Source: Desulfobulbaceae bacterium (GTDB lineage Bacteria > Desulfobacterota > Desulfobulbia > Desulfobulbales > Desulfobulbaceae). Taken from it: a stretch of DNA of 39,204 nt. The position numbers and the translations under genes were made by a program. Positions 8,496 to 15,988 of the stretch are shown one piece after another (position 1 is the stretch's first letter; each line of letters starts with the position of its first letter). The stretch lies in assembly GCA_015489765.1 (NCBI GenBank), contig WFZC01000247.1, forward strand, positions 1 through 39,204, read 5' to 3'. The notes below the pieces were generated by a model. It did not search any database, was not told where the DNA came from, and saw nothing but the letters and a program-made list of their open reading frames with translations.

Positions 8496-9104
8496 TCAGT
8501 TGAAAAAAAGAGCCGCTCCAAAAAAACCCAGGGCCAGACCAGCAAATTTTTCCAGCGGAAAGATCCATCCTGCCGGCAGAGATTGTATGGAGTGTTTGTT
8601 GATAACTGCAGCGATCATCATGTCCCAGCCAAGTACCATGGCGGCCATCCAGAGACCATAGAGGGAACGTTGCAGAAGCGGTGTTGCCGGAGAGACCATG
8701 GCCGTGAACAGGGAGAGATAAAAGATGGAATTTTTCGGGTTAAGAATACCGGAGGTGAAACCGACCAGAAACTGGCCTGTAAGCTTTGGCGCAAGCAGGA
8801 TGTTATCCGTATGCTGACCTGAAAGCGAAGTTTTTGGCGCTTTTAATAGAAGGAAGCCGAGATAGAGGAGATAGGCCCCGCCCGCGTAATGGAGGACCTG
8901 CATGAGATGCGGCAGCTTGCTGATATATTCAAAACCGATGATGGCAAGGGAGATATAAACGAAATTGGCTGCGGCAATACCAGCGCAGACCGCCCAGGCA
9001 AATTTCAGGCGCATGCGCAGCGCTGTCTGCATGATGAGAAAGAAATCCGGTCCCGGGCTGAGCAGGGCCATAAAATGGGCAGATGCGATTAAAAGAAATT
9101 CCAT
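8496..9104 (-). CDS. LysE/RhtB-family amino-acid exporter
   Basis: This 202-residue inner-membrane protein has six predicted hydrophobic helices. The family signature LLSPGPDFFLIMQTALR lies near residues 15-31 and GFTSGILNPKNSIFYLS near 115. RhtB/LysE proteins export amino acids such as lysine, homoserine, threonine or leucine; the substrate here is unknown. AGGA lies 8 bases before the ATG. It is the last gene of a same-strand group behind an AraC regulator and a MocR-LysR fusion, so these regulators probably control it. Confidence 0.92.
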   Translation of the reverse strand: MEFLLIASAHFMALLSPGPDFFLIMQTALRMRLKFAWAVCAGIAAANFVYISLAIIGFEYISKLPHLMQVLHYAGGAYLLYLGFLLLKAPKTSLSGQHTDNILLAPKLTGQFLVGFTSGILNPKNSIFYLSLFTAMVSPATPLLQRSLYGLWMAAMVLGWDMMIAAVINKHSIQSLPAGWIFPLEKFAGLALGFFGAALFFN

Positions 9105-9206
9105 GGCTGTCTTCCTGGATTGATGGCTGTTATTTTCAGGAATCCATCATAGATCAGAAAGAAACCCAGGTATTGTACAAAATTGAGTGATAAAAAATGG
9201 GATTGT

Positions 9207-10007
9207 TCAGGAGAAATTGCGCTGATATTCGCCCGGTGTCACCGTTGTCATGGCCTTGAAATGCCGATGGAGGTGGCTTTGATCAAAAAAACCGCATTCA
9301 AGCGCGACCTCTGCCGGTTCCATGCCGGTGGAGAGCAGATGTTTTGCCCGGCTGATGCGGCAGTTCATGCGGAAGGCGTGGGGTGTTATTCCGGTCTCTG
9401 TTCTGAACTGCCTGAGCATGGTATAGGGGTTGAGTCCATGGTTGCGGGCAAGCTGTTCCAGCGGCAGGGACTTGTCAAGATTTTTCGCAAGTTCTCTTTT
9501 TATTTCCTCGATATAGGGCAAGGGTTCAGGTTCGGCAACACCAGGGGCGCAGGCCCGCAGGAAAACCGCTTGCGCAAATTCGGCAAGTCTTTTCTTATCC
9601 ACGGCCCCAGTGGTGGACAGGTCACGGGCAAGGGCAATAAATTGGTGGTAGAGCCGGTCATGGATCAGTGATATCTCGCTGACCGGAATAAACTGATGAT
9701 TCTGCCACAACTCAGTCTGCACCCTCGTACACCAGGCCGGGTCCAGGTAGAGGACAAGATAGGTTCGTTTCCCGTGACCGACAGGATTGCAGCAATGGAG
9801 AGTGTCCGGGTTGATCAGGGCTAGGCTGCCCGGCCCAAGAGGGGCCTTGGCCCCGGCCACCTGGTAGATGACCTCGCCGGAATCTATGGCGCCGATTGAA
9901 AACCGGTGATGCAGGTGCGGCTTGAAATGCCGACCGCTGTTGGTGGATTTACGCAGCTCCAGAAAGGGAAAATCGGGAAAGGTGTAAAAATGTTCTTTTC
10001 CTTTCAT
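9207..10007 (-). CDS. AraC-family transcriptional regulator with cupin domain
   Basis: This is a 266-residue DNA-binding regulator. Residues 20-150 form a cupin-type AraC ligand domain (HLHHRFSIGAIDSGEVIY, then PGSLALINPDTLHCCNP). Residues 165-262 carry the two helix-turn-helix motifs (LEQLARNHGLNPYTMLRQFR, then EVALECGFFDQSHLHRHFK). AraC regulators with this layout often sit next to LysE-type exporters, as here, so sensing of an exported amino acid is a reasonable inference. The ribosome site is weak. Confidence 0.92.
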   Translation of the reverse strand: MKGKEHFYTFPDFPFLELRKSTNSGRHFKPHLHHRFSIGAIDSGEVIYQVAGAKAPLGPGSLALINPDTLHCCNPVGHGKRTYLVLYLDPAWCTRVQTELWQNHQFIPVSEISLIHDRLYHQFIALARDLSTTGAVDKKRLAEFAQAVFLRACAPGVAEPEPLPYIEEIKRELAKNLDKSLPLEQLARNHGLNPYTMLRQFRTETGITPHAFRMNCRISRAKHLLSTGMEPAEVALECGFFDQSHLHRHFKAMTTVTPGEYQRNFS

Positions 10008-10081
10008 CAGCTCATACGCCTTTCATTGTTTTTCCACTGTTAAGCAATCCCCATGCCATCTTCCACACAATCCAACGCCCG

Positions 10082-12145
10082 CTATTTCCAAATTTTCTGC
10101 ACTGCTTCAAGAAGTATCTTCACCCGAATATCTTCCCGGCGGGAGTGCAGAGTAACAAAGGATAGGGGAAGAGGATAACTTTCCCTGTCCCAGATAACAA
10201 GTTTTCCTTCCCGTTCAGCCGCTCTTGCATCTTCTTCAAGCATAAAATTAAGGCCCACCCCGGCCCTGATCATGGCGCTTATGGCGTTGTCCTGGTCGGC
10301 CCGTAAAATTATATTGGGGAAAAGCCCCAGGTCATGAAACTGTTCTTTCATAACCTGGCAATACGGACATTCCAAAGGATTTCCAATCCAAGGCAGGTCC
10401 GCGATCTCTTCCTTGCTGCCTGTTTGTATCTTCTCTTTCAATGTGACCGGTCCGACTACGCACAACCTTCTGGTGGTCAGGTGGATCTTTGCAAATCCGG
10501 ATTCAGGACAATCACCGTGGATAAACCCTCCTTCCAGTTCCCGGCTGGCAAGTAGTTTTAACACGTTCCCGGAAATGGTCTGGTTGATGCTGATGGAGTA
10601 GCCTGGTGCCATCTGGTAAATGCAGGTGCAGAGCTGTTCGGCCTGGAGTCCCTCGGGATCGGAATTCAGGCCGATACGGATTTCCCTTGTCTGGTGTGCG
10701 GGGAGGGGCCCGGCAAGGCTTGGTCTATCCATCTCCCCAACCAGCCGACCAAGTTCTGCGATCCCCTGTTCCAATTTTTCCGTAAATGGATGGCCGCAGC
10801 TAAGCCGGATGTAATGACTGTATTGATTTGACCCTGAACAGAGGGCTCCCGGAAAAATGGAGATGTTACGTTTTGCAGCCCGGCTCCAAAGCTTGAGACT
10901 GTCAATGGTCTGGCCAAGCTCCACCCACAGGGTATAGCCTCCCTCGGGCACGGAAATCTTTGTTCCTTGCGGAAAATATCGACTGACGGCAAGGGCGGTG
11001 TCCGTGGTCTGTTTTTTCAGACTGTTACGCATTTTTCTCAAATGCCGATCAAAGGTGCCGCCAGCCAGAAATTCGGCAACAACCAGTTGATTGAACTGGG
11101 ATGAGGCAATGGAAATATTGAATTTGAGACGTTTTACCTTTTCCCGGAAGATTCCCGGAATGGTCCAACCCACCCGCAGGTCTGGTATCAGCGTTTTGGA
11201 AAAGGATGAGCAGTAAAGCACCATGCCCCTCTGGTCATAGGCCTTCAGCGGTGTTGGCCGCACATCTCCAAAATAGAGATCACCATAGATATCATCCTCG
11301 ATAATGGGTACGCCCTGGTCGTTCATGACCTGGACCAGCCTTTTTTTGGCCTCGTTGTCCATGGCATATCCCAATGGATTGTGAAAATTGGGATTGAACA
11401 GGGCCGCACGCACGTCATGTTCCTCAAGAATTTTTCCGATCCGTTCCGGGTCGATACCGTGCCTGGAATCCACCGGCACTTCCAGCACCCGCATATTCAG
11501 GTCTTCTATCAACTGGAGATAACAGAGAAATGTTGGTGATTCCACCAGAATAATATCACCAGGCCGGGCAACGGTGCGCAGGCAGAGGTCAATGGCCTGC
11601 ATGCAGCCGCTGGTAATGATGATCTCTTCATTTGATGGCGAGTTGACAAGGCCGGGAATGCGGCGGGCTATCCGGCGCTGCAGTTCCGGCTCTCCTGTGG
11701 GATGACCATAACCGAGTTTCCGGCCCTTCTGATAATGGGAAGTGACTGTGCGCATGCAGGAGGCCAGTTGTTTATGCGGCAAAAGGGCTGGAGAGGGAAC
11801 CGCGGCGCCAAAGGGCAGCATCTCCCTGGAGATGGCCAGTTGGATCATGTCGGCCAGGGTATTGATGGCCACCTTGTGCGGTTTGATCGGGCCGGAGCCC
11901 AATGTCGGCGCCTGAACAAGGCCCCGTAACTGTGGACGGGCATAGAAACCCGATTTTTCCCGCACTTCTACCATGCCGCGATGTTCAAGCTCCATGTATG
12001 CCTGATTTATGGTCGAAATGGACCGCCCGGTTTCCGCATGCAGCTTGCGTAAGGACGGCAGCTTTTCTCCGGCCCGATACCTGCCCGAGAGAATATCTCT
12101 TTCCAATTTGTTCGCCAGTTGAATGTACTGATACTGTCGTCCCAT
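10082..12145 (-). CDS. MocR/GntR-type regulator fused to a LysR effector-binding domain
   Basis: This 687-residue protein starts with a GntR winged helix (residues 1-75: YQYIQLANKLERDILSGRY, KLPSLRKLHAETGRS). A fold-type I aminotransferase domain follows at about 110-460, with the PLP lysine in SSFSKTLIP (about K317). Ordinary MocR proteins end there at 450-500 residues. This one continues for about 200 residues (about 480-687) that read as a periplasmic-binding-protein-like LysR effector domain: REIRIGLNSDPEG, then LADQDN-like strands (RADQDNAISAMIRAGVGLNF). I prefer ATG 12145, with GGGGGA about 10 bases upstream, over the GTG at 12163. It probably senses an amino acid or PLP adduct and controls the downstream exporter. 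Confidence 0.9.
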   Translation of the reverse strand: MGRQYQYIQLANKLERDILSGRYRAGEKLPSLRKLHAETGRSISTINQAYMELEHRGMVEVREKSGFYARPQLRGLVQAPTLGSGPIKPHKVAINTLADMIQLAISREMLPFGAAVPSPALLPHKQLASCMRTVTSHYQKGRKLGYGHPTGEPELQRRIARRIPGLVNSPSNEEIIITSGCMQAIDLCLRTVARPGDIILVESPTFLCYLQLIEDLNMRVLEVPVDSRHGIDPERIGKILEEHDVRAALFNPNFHNPLGYAMDNEAKKRLVQVMNDQGVPIIEDDIYGDLYFGDVRPTPLKAYDQRGMVLYCSSFSKTLIPDLRVGWTIPGIFREKVKRLKFNISIASSQFNQLVVAEFLAGGTFDRHLRKMRNSLKKQTTDTALAVSRYFPQGTKISVPEGGYTLWVELGQTIDSLKLWSRAAKRNISIFPGALCSGSNQYSHYIRLSCGHPFTEKLEQGIAELGRLVGEMDRPSLAGPLPAHQTREIRIGLNSDPEGLQAEQLCTCIYQMAPGYSISINQTISGNVLKLLASRELEGGFIHGDCPESGFAKIHLTTRRLCVVGPVTLKEKIQTGSKEEIADLPWIGNPLECPYCQVMKEQFHDLGLFPNIILRADQDNAISAMIRAGVGLNFMLEEDARAAEREGKLVIWDRESYPLPLSFVTLHSRREDIRVKILLEAVQKIWK

Positions 12146-12264
12146 GCGCTTTCTGTCCCCCACTAACTGTTATGGAATTTTTTCACGCCATCTGCATCTG
12201 TTGCATTGTTACCAGCTTTGGTAGCCTGGGGCAAAGAAAAAAAGATCATCACGGGAGGGGACCT

Positions 12265-12471
12265 GTGAAGGAGAGAATATCAGTTATCGCATTAAGGGAC
12301 AGCTTGTGGATGCTGCTGAAGCCGGTCGACAGCAGCGGCAACGACAGTCATAATGACGAGGGGGCCAACGAATCATCATACCGGAATTCGCGTCTGTCGT
12401 CCATCGGTCCAGGACTGTTCTGGTGGCTGATGTCAGTGCTTCTGGGGTTACTTATCAGCAGACTGCATTGA
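12265..12471 (+). CDS. Small hypothetical membrane protein, 68 residues
   Basis: A GTG start at 12265 is preceded by GGGAGGGG at 4 bases. The frame encodes a polar N-terminal part and a C-terminal hydrophobic segment (IGPGLFWWLMSVLLGLLISRL) that should span the membrane. It lies divergent from the MocR-LysR gene and 48 bases upstream of the methyltransferase-like gene, so the two may be co-transcribed. I recognise no family. Confidence 0.45.
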   Translation: MKERISVIALRDSLWMLLKPVDSSGNDSHNDEGANESSYRNSRLSSIGPGLFWWLMSVLLGLLISRLH

Positions 12472-12519
12472 TCTGTTATGGTTTTTCAAACAACTACAGA
12501 TGCAGCATGGGAGGGAAAA

Positions 12520-13053
12520 ATGGAACCGGATACCATAAAAAATGTTGGAGCCCTGACCGGTGGTCCGGCCATGGCTGCGCGGAGACGACAGAGGAATCAA
12601 CATCTTTTTACCTCTGTTGACAGAAGCATGGAAGTAACAGAAAAGTTGCAAATACTCTGTCCAGGAACCGACCCTCTTGATGCGGAAATCAAGATCGTGC
12701 CTTTACAGGAACTTACCAGCTTCAGAGAACAGCCCAGGTATGAGATAATTTATTGTACCTTTGCCGAGGATGCAGGGTTGGACAGAACATTGATTCCCTG
12801 TTTTCAATACTGCCGCCTGCTGCTGCGTCCCGGCGGCTGGTTGGCGCTTTTGCTGCCGGGAGAAGGCCCTGAAGGCCTACGGGCAGTAATGTCCACCTGC
12901 CTGCCCATGAGCCGGCATGTTGCCCGGAAAAGTTATCCCGCTGATCTGCTCAGGGTTGCAGGTTTTACCGATGTCAGGGCATTGATGCGCCCGGGACAAG
13001 GCAAAATAGTTTTGGGACGTCGACCATCCCCTTTCTGGCGTCGTGGTCGCTGA
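12520..13053 (+). CDS. Methyltransferase-like protein, truncated Rossmann core
   Basis: This 177-residue protein starts at the ATG at 12520, where GGGAGGG precedes by 4 bases; a longer frame from 12478 lacks a good site. The segment CFQYCRLLLRPGGWLALLLPGEG (residues about 97-120) resembles motif post-II/III of class I SAM-dependent methyltransferases, and PADLLRVAGFTDV resembles their C-terminal strand. The glycine-rich SAM-binding motif I is missing, and the N-terminal half is atypical. It may be a degenerate or non-catalytic member. Substrate and function are unknown. Confidence 0.55.
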   Translation: MEPDTIKNVGALTGGPAMAARRRQRNQHLFTSVDRSMEVTEKLQILCPGTDPLDAEIKIVPLQELTSFREQPRYEIIYCTFAEDAGLDRTLIPCFQYCRLLLRPGGWLALLLPGEGPEGLRAVMSTCLPMSRHVARKSYPADLLRVAGFTDVRALMRPGQGKIVLGRRPSPFWRRGR

Positions 13054-13091
13054 TATGACAAGCGCTTGCAGACAATAAATACACCACTGGC

Positions 13092-13115
13092 TCTCACGGC
13101 CATGCCATCGTGAGA
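13092..13115. terminator. Hairpin between convergent genes
   Basis: A perfect 7-bp stem (TCTCACG / CGTGAGA) with a 10-base loop lies between the converging methyltransferase-like and NtrC-type genes. No T-run follows, so terminator function is uncertain. Confidence 0.35.
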
Positions 13116-13124
13116 CCGGACTCG

Positions 13125-14597
13125 TTATCGAAAACTGCTGGATTTGATACCATACCGGCGCATCAAACGTTGCAGGGCCTGACGCTCCATGCCACAGCTT
13201 CTTGCAGCGGCGGAAACATTGCCCTTTGAGTCCGTTAATACATGGGACAGGTAAGAACGGGTGAAGTTTTCAACCACCTGCTGCTTGGCCTCCTTGTAGG
13301 TCATGGTCAACAAACAGGACGAATGGTTGATCCCCTCAAAGGGGGCAAGGCTTTCTCCTGCCTCGGGATCAATCAGATCGGCCGGAGTGACATAATTATC
13401 ACGACAGAGCAACACCGCCCGGTTGATGGTATTCTGCAGTTCACGGATATTACCCTTCCATGGCCTCCTGAGCAGACATTGCAGGGCCTCGGGTTGAAAC
13501 TCCACATCCGGACGATCATACTCCCTGGCATACAGTTCCAGAAAATGCTGGGCCAACAGGGGGATATCGCTTGATATGGCGGCAAGAGATGGCATGGTAA
13601 CCGTCATAACGTTAAGCCGGTAAAAGAGATCTTCCCTGAACTCACCCCGTTCAATCTTTTCCTCAAGATTTTGATTGGTAGAGGCCAATACCCGGACATC
13701 AACCTTGATGGTGGCTGTCTGACCAAGGGGCTGGATCTCTTTTTCCTGCAAGACCCGCAGCAGTTTTGTCTGGATGGAAACCGGGATATCGGCAATTTCA
13801 TCAAGAAGAATCGTTGAGCCGTTGGCCTCGAGAAACAGACCGTCCTTGTCCTGGTCCGCGCCGGTAAAGGCGCCTTTTTTATAGCCGAACAACTCACTTT
13901 CCAGGATATGTTCAGGCAGGGCCGGACAGTTGACGATCACCATTTTTCGATCTGCCCGGTCACTCATTGCGTGCAATGCCCTGGCTGCCAGTTCCTTGCC
14001 TGTGCCCGATTCACCCCGGATAAGCACGGTTGCCGGGCTCCTTGCAATCCGGGACAACAGCTCAATTGTTGCCGTCAGCTTTTTTGAACGGCCGACAAAT
14101 TCCATTCCCGGCTGCCGGCTGGTAAGTTTCTGCTGTAATTGCCTGTTTTCACGCAACAGACGGGTCCGTTCAATGGCCCGTTCCACGGCATGGACGATAC
14201 GGTCATTGTCAAAGGGCTTTTCAAAAAAATCATACGCCCCTTCCTTGAGGGCACGCACTGCCATTTCAATGGTCCCGTACCCGGTCATAATAAGCGTGGT
14301 AATGGTTGGATCAAGTTCTTTCAGGCGGCGTAAAAATTCCAGCCCGTCCATACCCGGCATCTTGATATCGGTAAGCACCACATCGGGCATCCGGTTTGCC
14401 GCCAGCTCAAGTCCTTCGGCGCCCGAATCGGCAATATGCACCTCGCATCCACATTTTTTAGAAATAACCTTTCGCAGCAGTTGCAACAGATCCCGCTCGT
14501 CATCAACAACCAGAACCCGTTCCAACCGATTTCTGTGTATATCTTTTGCCTTATTATTTTTAATGTTATTCATCGTCCATAGACCAGCATGACTCAT
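13125..14597 (-). CDS. NtrC-family sigma-54-dependent response regulator
   Basis: This protein of up to 490 residues activates transcription from sigma-54 promoters. The N-terminal receiver domain (VLVVDDERDLLQLL; phospho-acceptor Asp in VVLTDIKMPG, about residue 77) is followed by an AAA+ domain. That domain carries the Walker A motif GESGTGKE, the sigma-54-contacting GAFTGA loop (YKKGAFTGADQ) and Walker B (GSTILLDEIAD). A Fis-type helix-turn-helix closes the protein (VSAAARSCGMERQALQRLMRRYGI). The start is either ATG 14597 or ATG 14573, and neither has a strong ribosome site. No histidine kinase is adjacent, so its partner is unknown. Confidence 0.95.
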   Translation of the reverse strand: MSHAGLWTMNNIKNNKAKDIHRNRLERVLVVDDERDLLQLLRKVISKKCGCEVHIADSGAEGLELAANRMPDVVLTDIKMPGMDGLEFLRRLKELDPTITTLIMTGYGTIEMAVRALKEGAYDFFEKPFDNDRIVHAVERAIERTRLLRENRQLQQKLTSRQPGMEFVGRSKKLTATIELLSRIARSPATVLIRGESGTGKELAARALHAMSDRADRKMVIVNCPALPEHILESELFGYKKGAFTGADQDKDGLFLEANGSTILLDEIADIPVSIQTKLLRVLQEKEIQPLGQTATIKVDVRVLASTNQNLEEKIERGEFREDLFYRLNVMTVTMPSLAAISSDIPLLAQHFLELYAREYDRPDVEFQPEALQCLLRRPWKGNIRELQNTINRAVLLCRDNYVTPADLIDPEAGESLAPFEGINHSSCLLTMTYKEAKQQVVENFTRSYLSHVLTDSKGNVSAAARSCGMERQALQRLMRRYGIKSSSFR

Positions 14598-14626
14598 TGA
14601 CAGAATAAAGCATTAAAATCAACTCA

Positions 14627-14714
14627 TTACGCTAAAAAACTGTAACTTCTCAATAAGTGGTGATATAAGTCTGGATCCCCGCCCAACAGACTGCGGGGAT
14701 GACGCTCTGAATTG
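14627..14714 (+). repeat. Repeat A, copy 2
   Basis: This matches the reverse complement of 1-88 with about 2 differences. The hairpin arms ATCCCCGC (14675-14682) and GCGGGGAT (14693-14700) are perfect. The shared sequence includes 14 bases (14627-14640) outside the terminal inverted repeat described for 14641-14798. Confidence 0.88.
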
Positions 14715-14798
14715 CCTGCAACTGGGTCATTCCGGCAGGTTGTTGGCCGGAACCCATATAATTAGCAGCAAGTTACCATCAGTTATTGAGAAGTTACA
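14641..14798. mobile_element. MITE-like element with 16-bp perfect terminal inverted repeats
   Basis: The segment begins TGTAACTTCTCAATAA and ends with its perfect reverse complement. With two mismatches the similarity extends to about 22 bases. AAAAAC flanks both ends directly (14635-14640 and 14799-14804), like a 6-bp target duplication. Two REP-type hairpins lie inside (14675-14700 and 14730-14752). There is no coding capacity, so any movement would need a transposase elsewhere. Because copy 1 shares sequence beyond the left end, the true boundary is open. Confidence 0.6.
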
Positions 14799-14819
14799 AA
14801 AAACATGAGTGTTCCTGTT

Positions 14820-14932
14820 TTCGGAAAAACCTGCATGGCTGGACCATAATAGCCAGCCACAACAAACAATGAAAATCACCGACTTCGGCATGGGTAGCCA
14901 TGTCCTACGCGGGTGATTTTCGGAAAAACTGT
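14820..14932 (-). repeat. Repeat B, copy 3 (inverted)
   Basis: The reverse complement aligns with copies 1 and 2 over their full length at roughly 80-85 per cent identity. The hairpin arms GAAAATCACC (14871-14880) and GGTGATTTTC (14912-14921) are perfect here. It follows the MITE-like element and lies just past the 3' end of the transglutaminase-type gene. Together with repeat A it accounts for almost all of the gap 14598-14950. Confidence 0.8.
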
Positions 14933-14950
14933 CAAAAGCCATGGATTTTC

Positions 14951-15916
14951 CTAAACAGGCAGCATCAGGACATCCGGGAGATTATTGTATAACTCATCAG
15001 TGGTTCGATACGTCTGCAGGGCCTGGACAATAACCGGCAGCGGTTCACTCCAAATCTCTGGTAGATCCCTTTCCTCAGGTTCATTAACAGGAAATGCCAA
15101 CTGCTCAACTGGTGGGGTAAAGCGGGAATTGACCCCTTCTTTATTGCCGCGGGCATCCGCCCTGTACCAGTTGTATTTTTCAATAAATACAGCATTCAAA
15201 CCGTGCAGGCAGTAGGGAGGTCCATTGTCATCCAGGCTGAGACGCTGGTAGCAAAAACCGACCGGTATGTTTTGCGCCCTAAGCAATGCCGCCAGCAGAT
15301 GACTTTTTGCGTAACAGGAACCTGACCCATGTTCAAGTACCTCTGATGCGGAGCAGGTGACGACCTGGATTTGAAAATCACGGCTGTGCCGAATCTCGTC
15401 CCGCACATATGCAAAAACATTTTTCATATACTCATGGGTGCCATTGCTCCTGGCAAGGATTCTTTGCGAGCACTCACTTATGGATGGATGGCGCCAGTCT
15501 ATAATAGAGGAATTTTCCGTATATTTTTTTTGTTCACATGCCGAAAGCCGGGTGCAGGAAACCTGTCGCGAACTTTTATTTTTTCTTGTCTGCAGAGGAA
15601 AAAAGGCAAGTGTTCCAGCATCAATATCATCAAGGACAGTGCCAAACTCCTCTTTCACCTGTTTGATACCCCAAACAACCTCTGCCGGTGCCTTTGACCG
15701 GACGGCAATATTGTGAATCAGAACTATGACATCTCCCATGTGCTTGAGATTATTGACCGATTCCCAGCTCATGGCCTCATCTATGTGGAATAGCAGTCGA
15801 CCGGAGTTTTCAAAGGGGTGATTATTGACCACTTCCTCCCTGAGATTTAACCAGGCGCCCTGCAGGTCTGACAGTGCGGTTTTGCTGTAGCTATGTTCTT
15901 CCTGGTAAAAAGTCAT
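14951..15916 (-). CDS. Transglutaminase-like (papain-fold) protein with novel N-terminal region
   Basis: This 321-residue protein has the transglutaminase-core triad: Cys in GSGSCYAKSHLLAALLRA (C201), His in YCLHGLNAVF (H238) and Asp in WYRADARGN (D254). Bacterial members are usually cysteine proteases or amidases rather than crosslinkers. No signal peptide is seen, so it is probably cytoplasmic. Residues 1-130 form a separate region that I do not recognise, partly helical, containing MGDVIVLIHNIAVRSKAPAEVVWGIK. It is the last gene of the long minus-strand cluster, directly after the phosphatase fusion. The substrate is unknown; a cluster protein is possible (inference). Confidence 0.8.
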   Translation of the reverse strand: MTFYQEEHSYSKTALSDLQGAWLNLREEVVNNHPFENSGRLLFHIDEAMSWESVNNLKHMGDVIVLIHNIAVRSKAPAEVVWGIKQVKEEFGTVLDDIDAGTLAFFPLQTRKNKSSRQVSCTRLSACEQKKYTENSSIIDWRHPSISECSQRILARSNGTHEYMKNVFAYVRDEIRHSRDFQIQVVTCSASEVLEHGSGSCYAKSHLLAALLRAQNIPVGFCYQRLSLDDNGPPYCLHGLNAVFIEKYNWYRADARGNKEGVNSRFTPPVEQLAFPVNEPEERDLPEIWSEPLPVIVQALQTYRTTDELYNNLPDVLMLPV

Positions 15917-15988
15917 TGCCCTGTCCTGTTTTGCCTCATTTTTCCACCATGAGACATATATTTATCAAAGGTTCGGCATGAGATCCGA

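Noticed and set aside
8484-8518. CGGCTC/GAGCCG hairpin as terminator between the convergent DUF4153-like and lysE-type genes
   Set aside because: The stem is only 6 bp, the A-rich stretch is in the loop rather than after the stem, and it overlaps the lysE-type coding end.
13930-14592. 220-codon plus-strand frame opposite the NtrC-type regulator
   Set aside because: It is antisense to a textbook receiver/AAA+ gene. Its Ser/Arg-rich composition marks it as a shadow.
14627-14932. CRISPR array or tandem repeat locus
   Set aside because: The units are few, of different types, and not regularly spaced with unique spacers.
1-14945. Composite transposon or inversion bounded by repeats A+B at both ends
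   Set aside because: The order is A-B at the left and A-B again at the right, with each unit inverted. A simple inverted composite would read B-A at the right. The genes between look like ordinary housekeeping genes.
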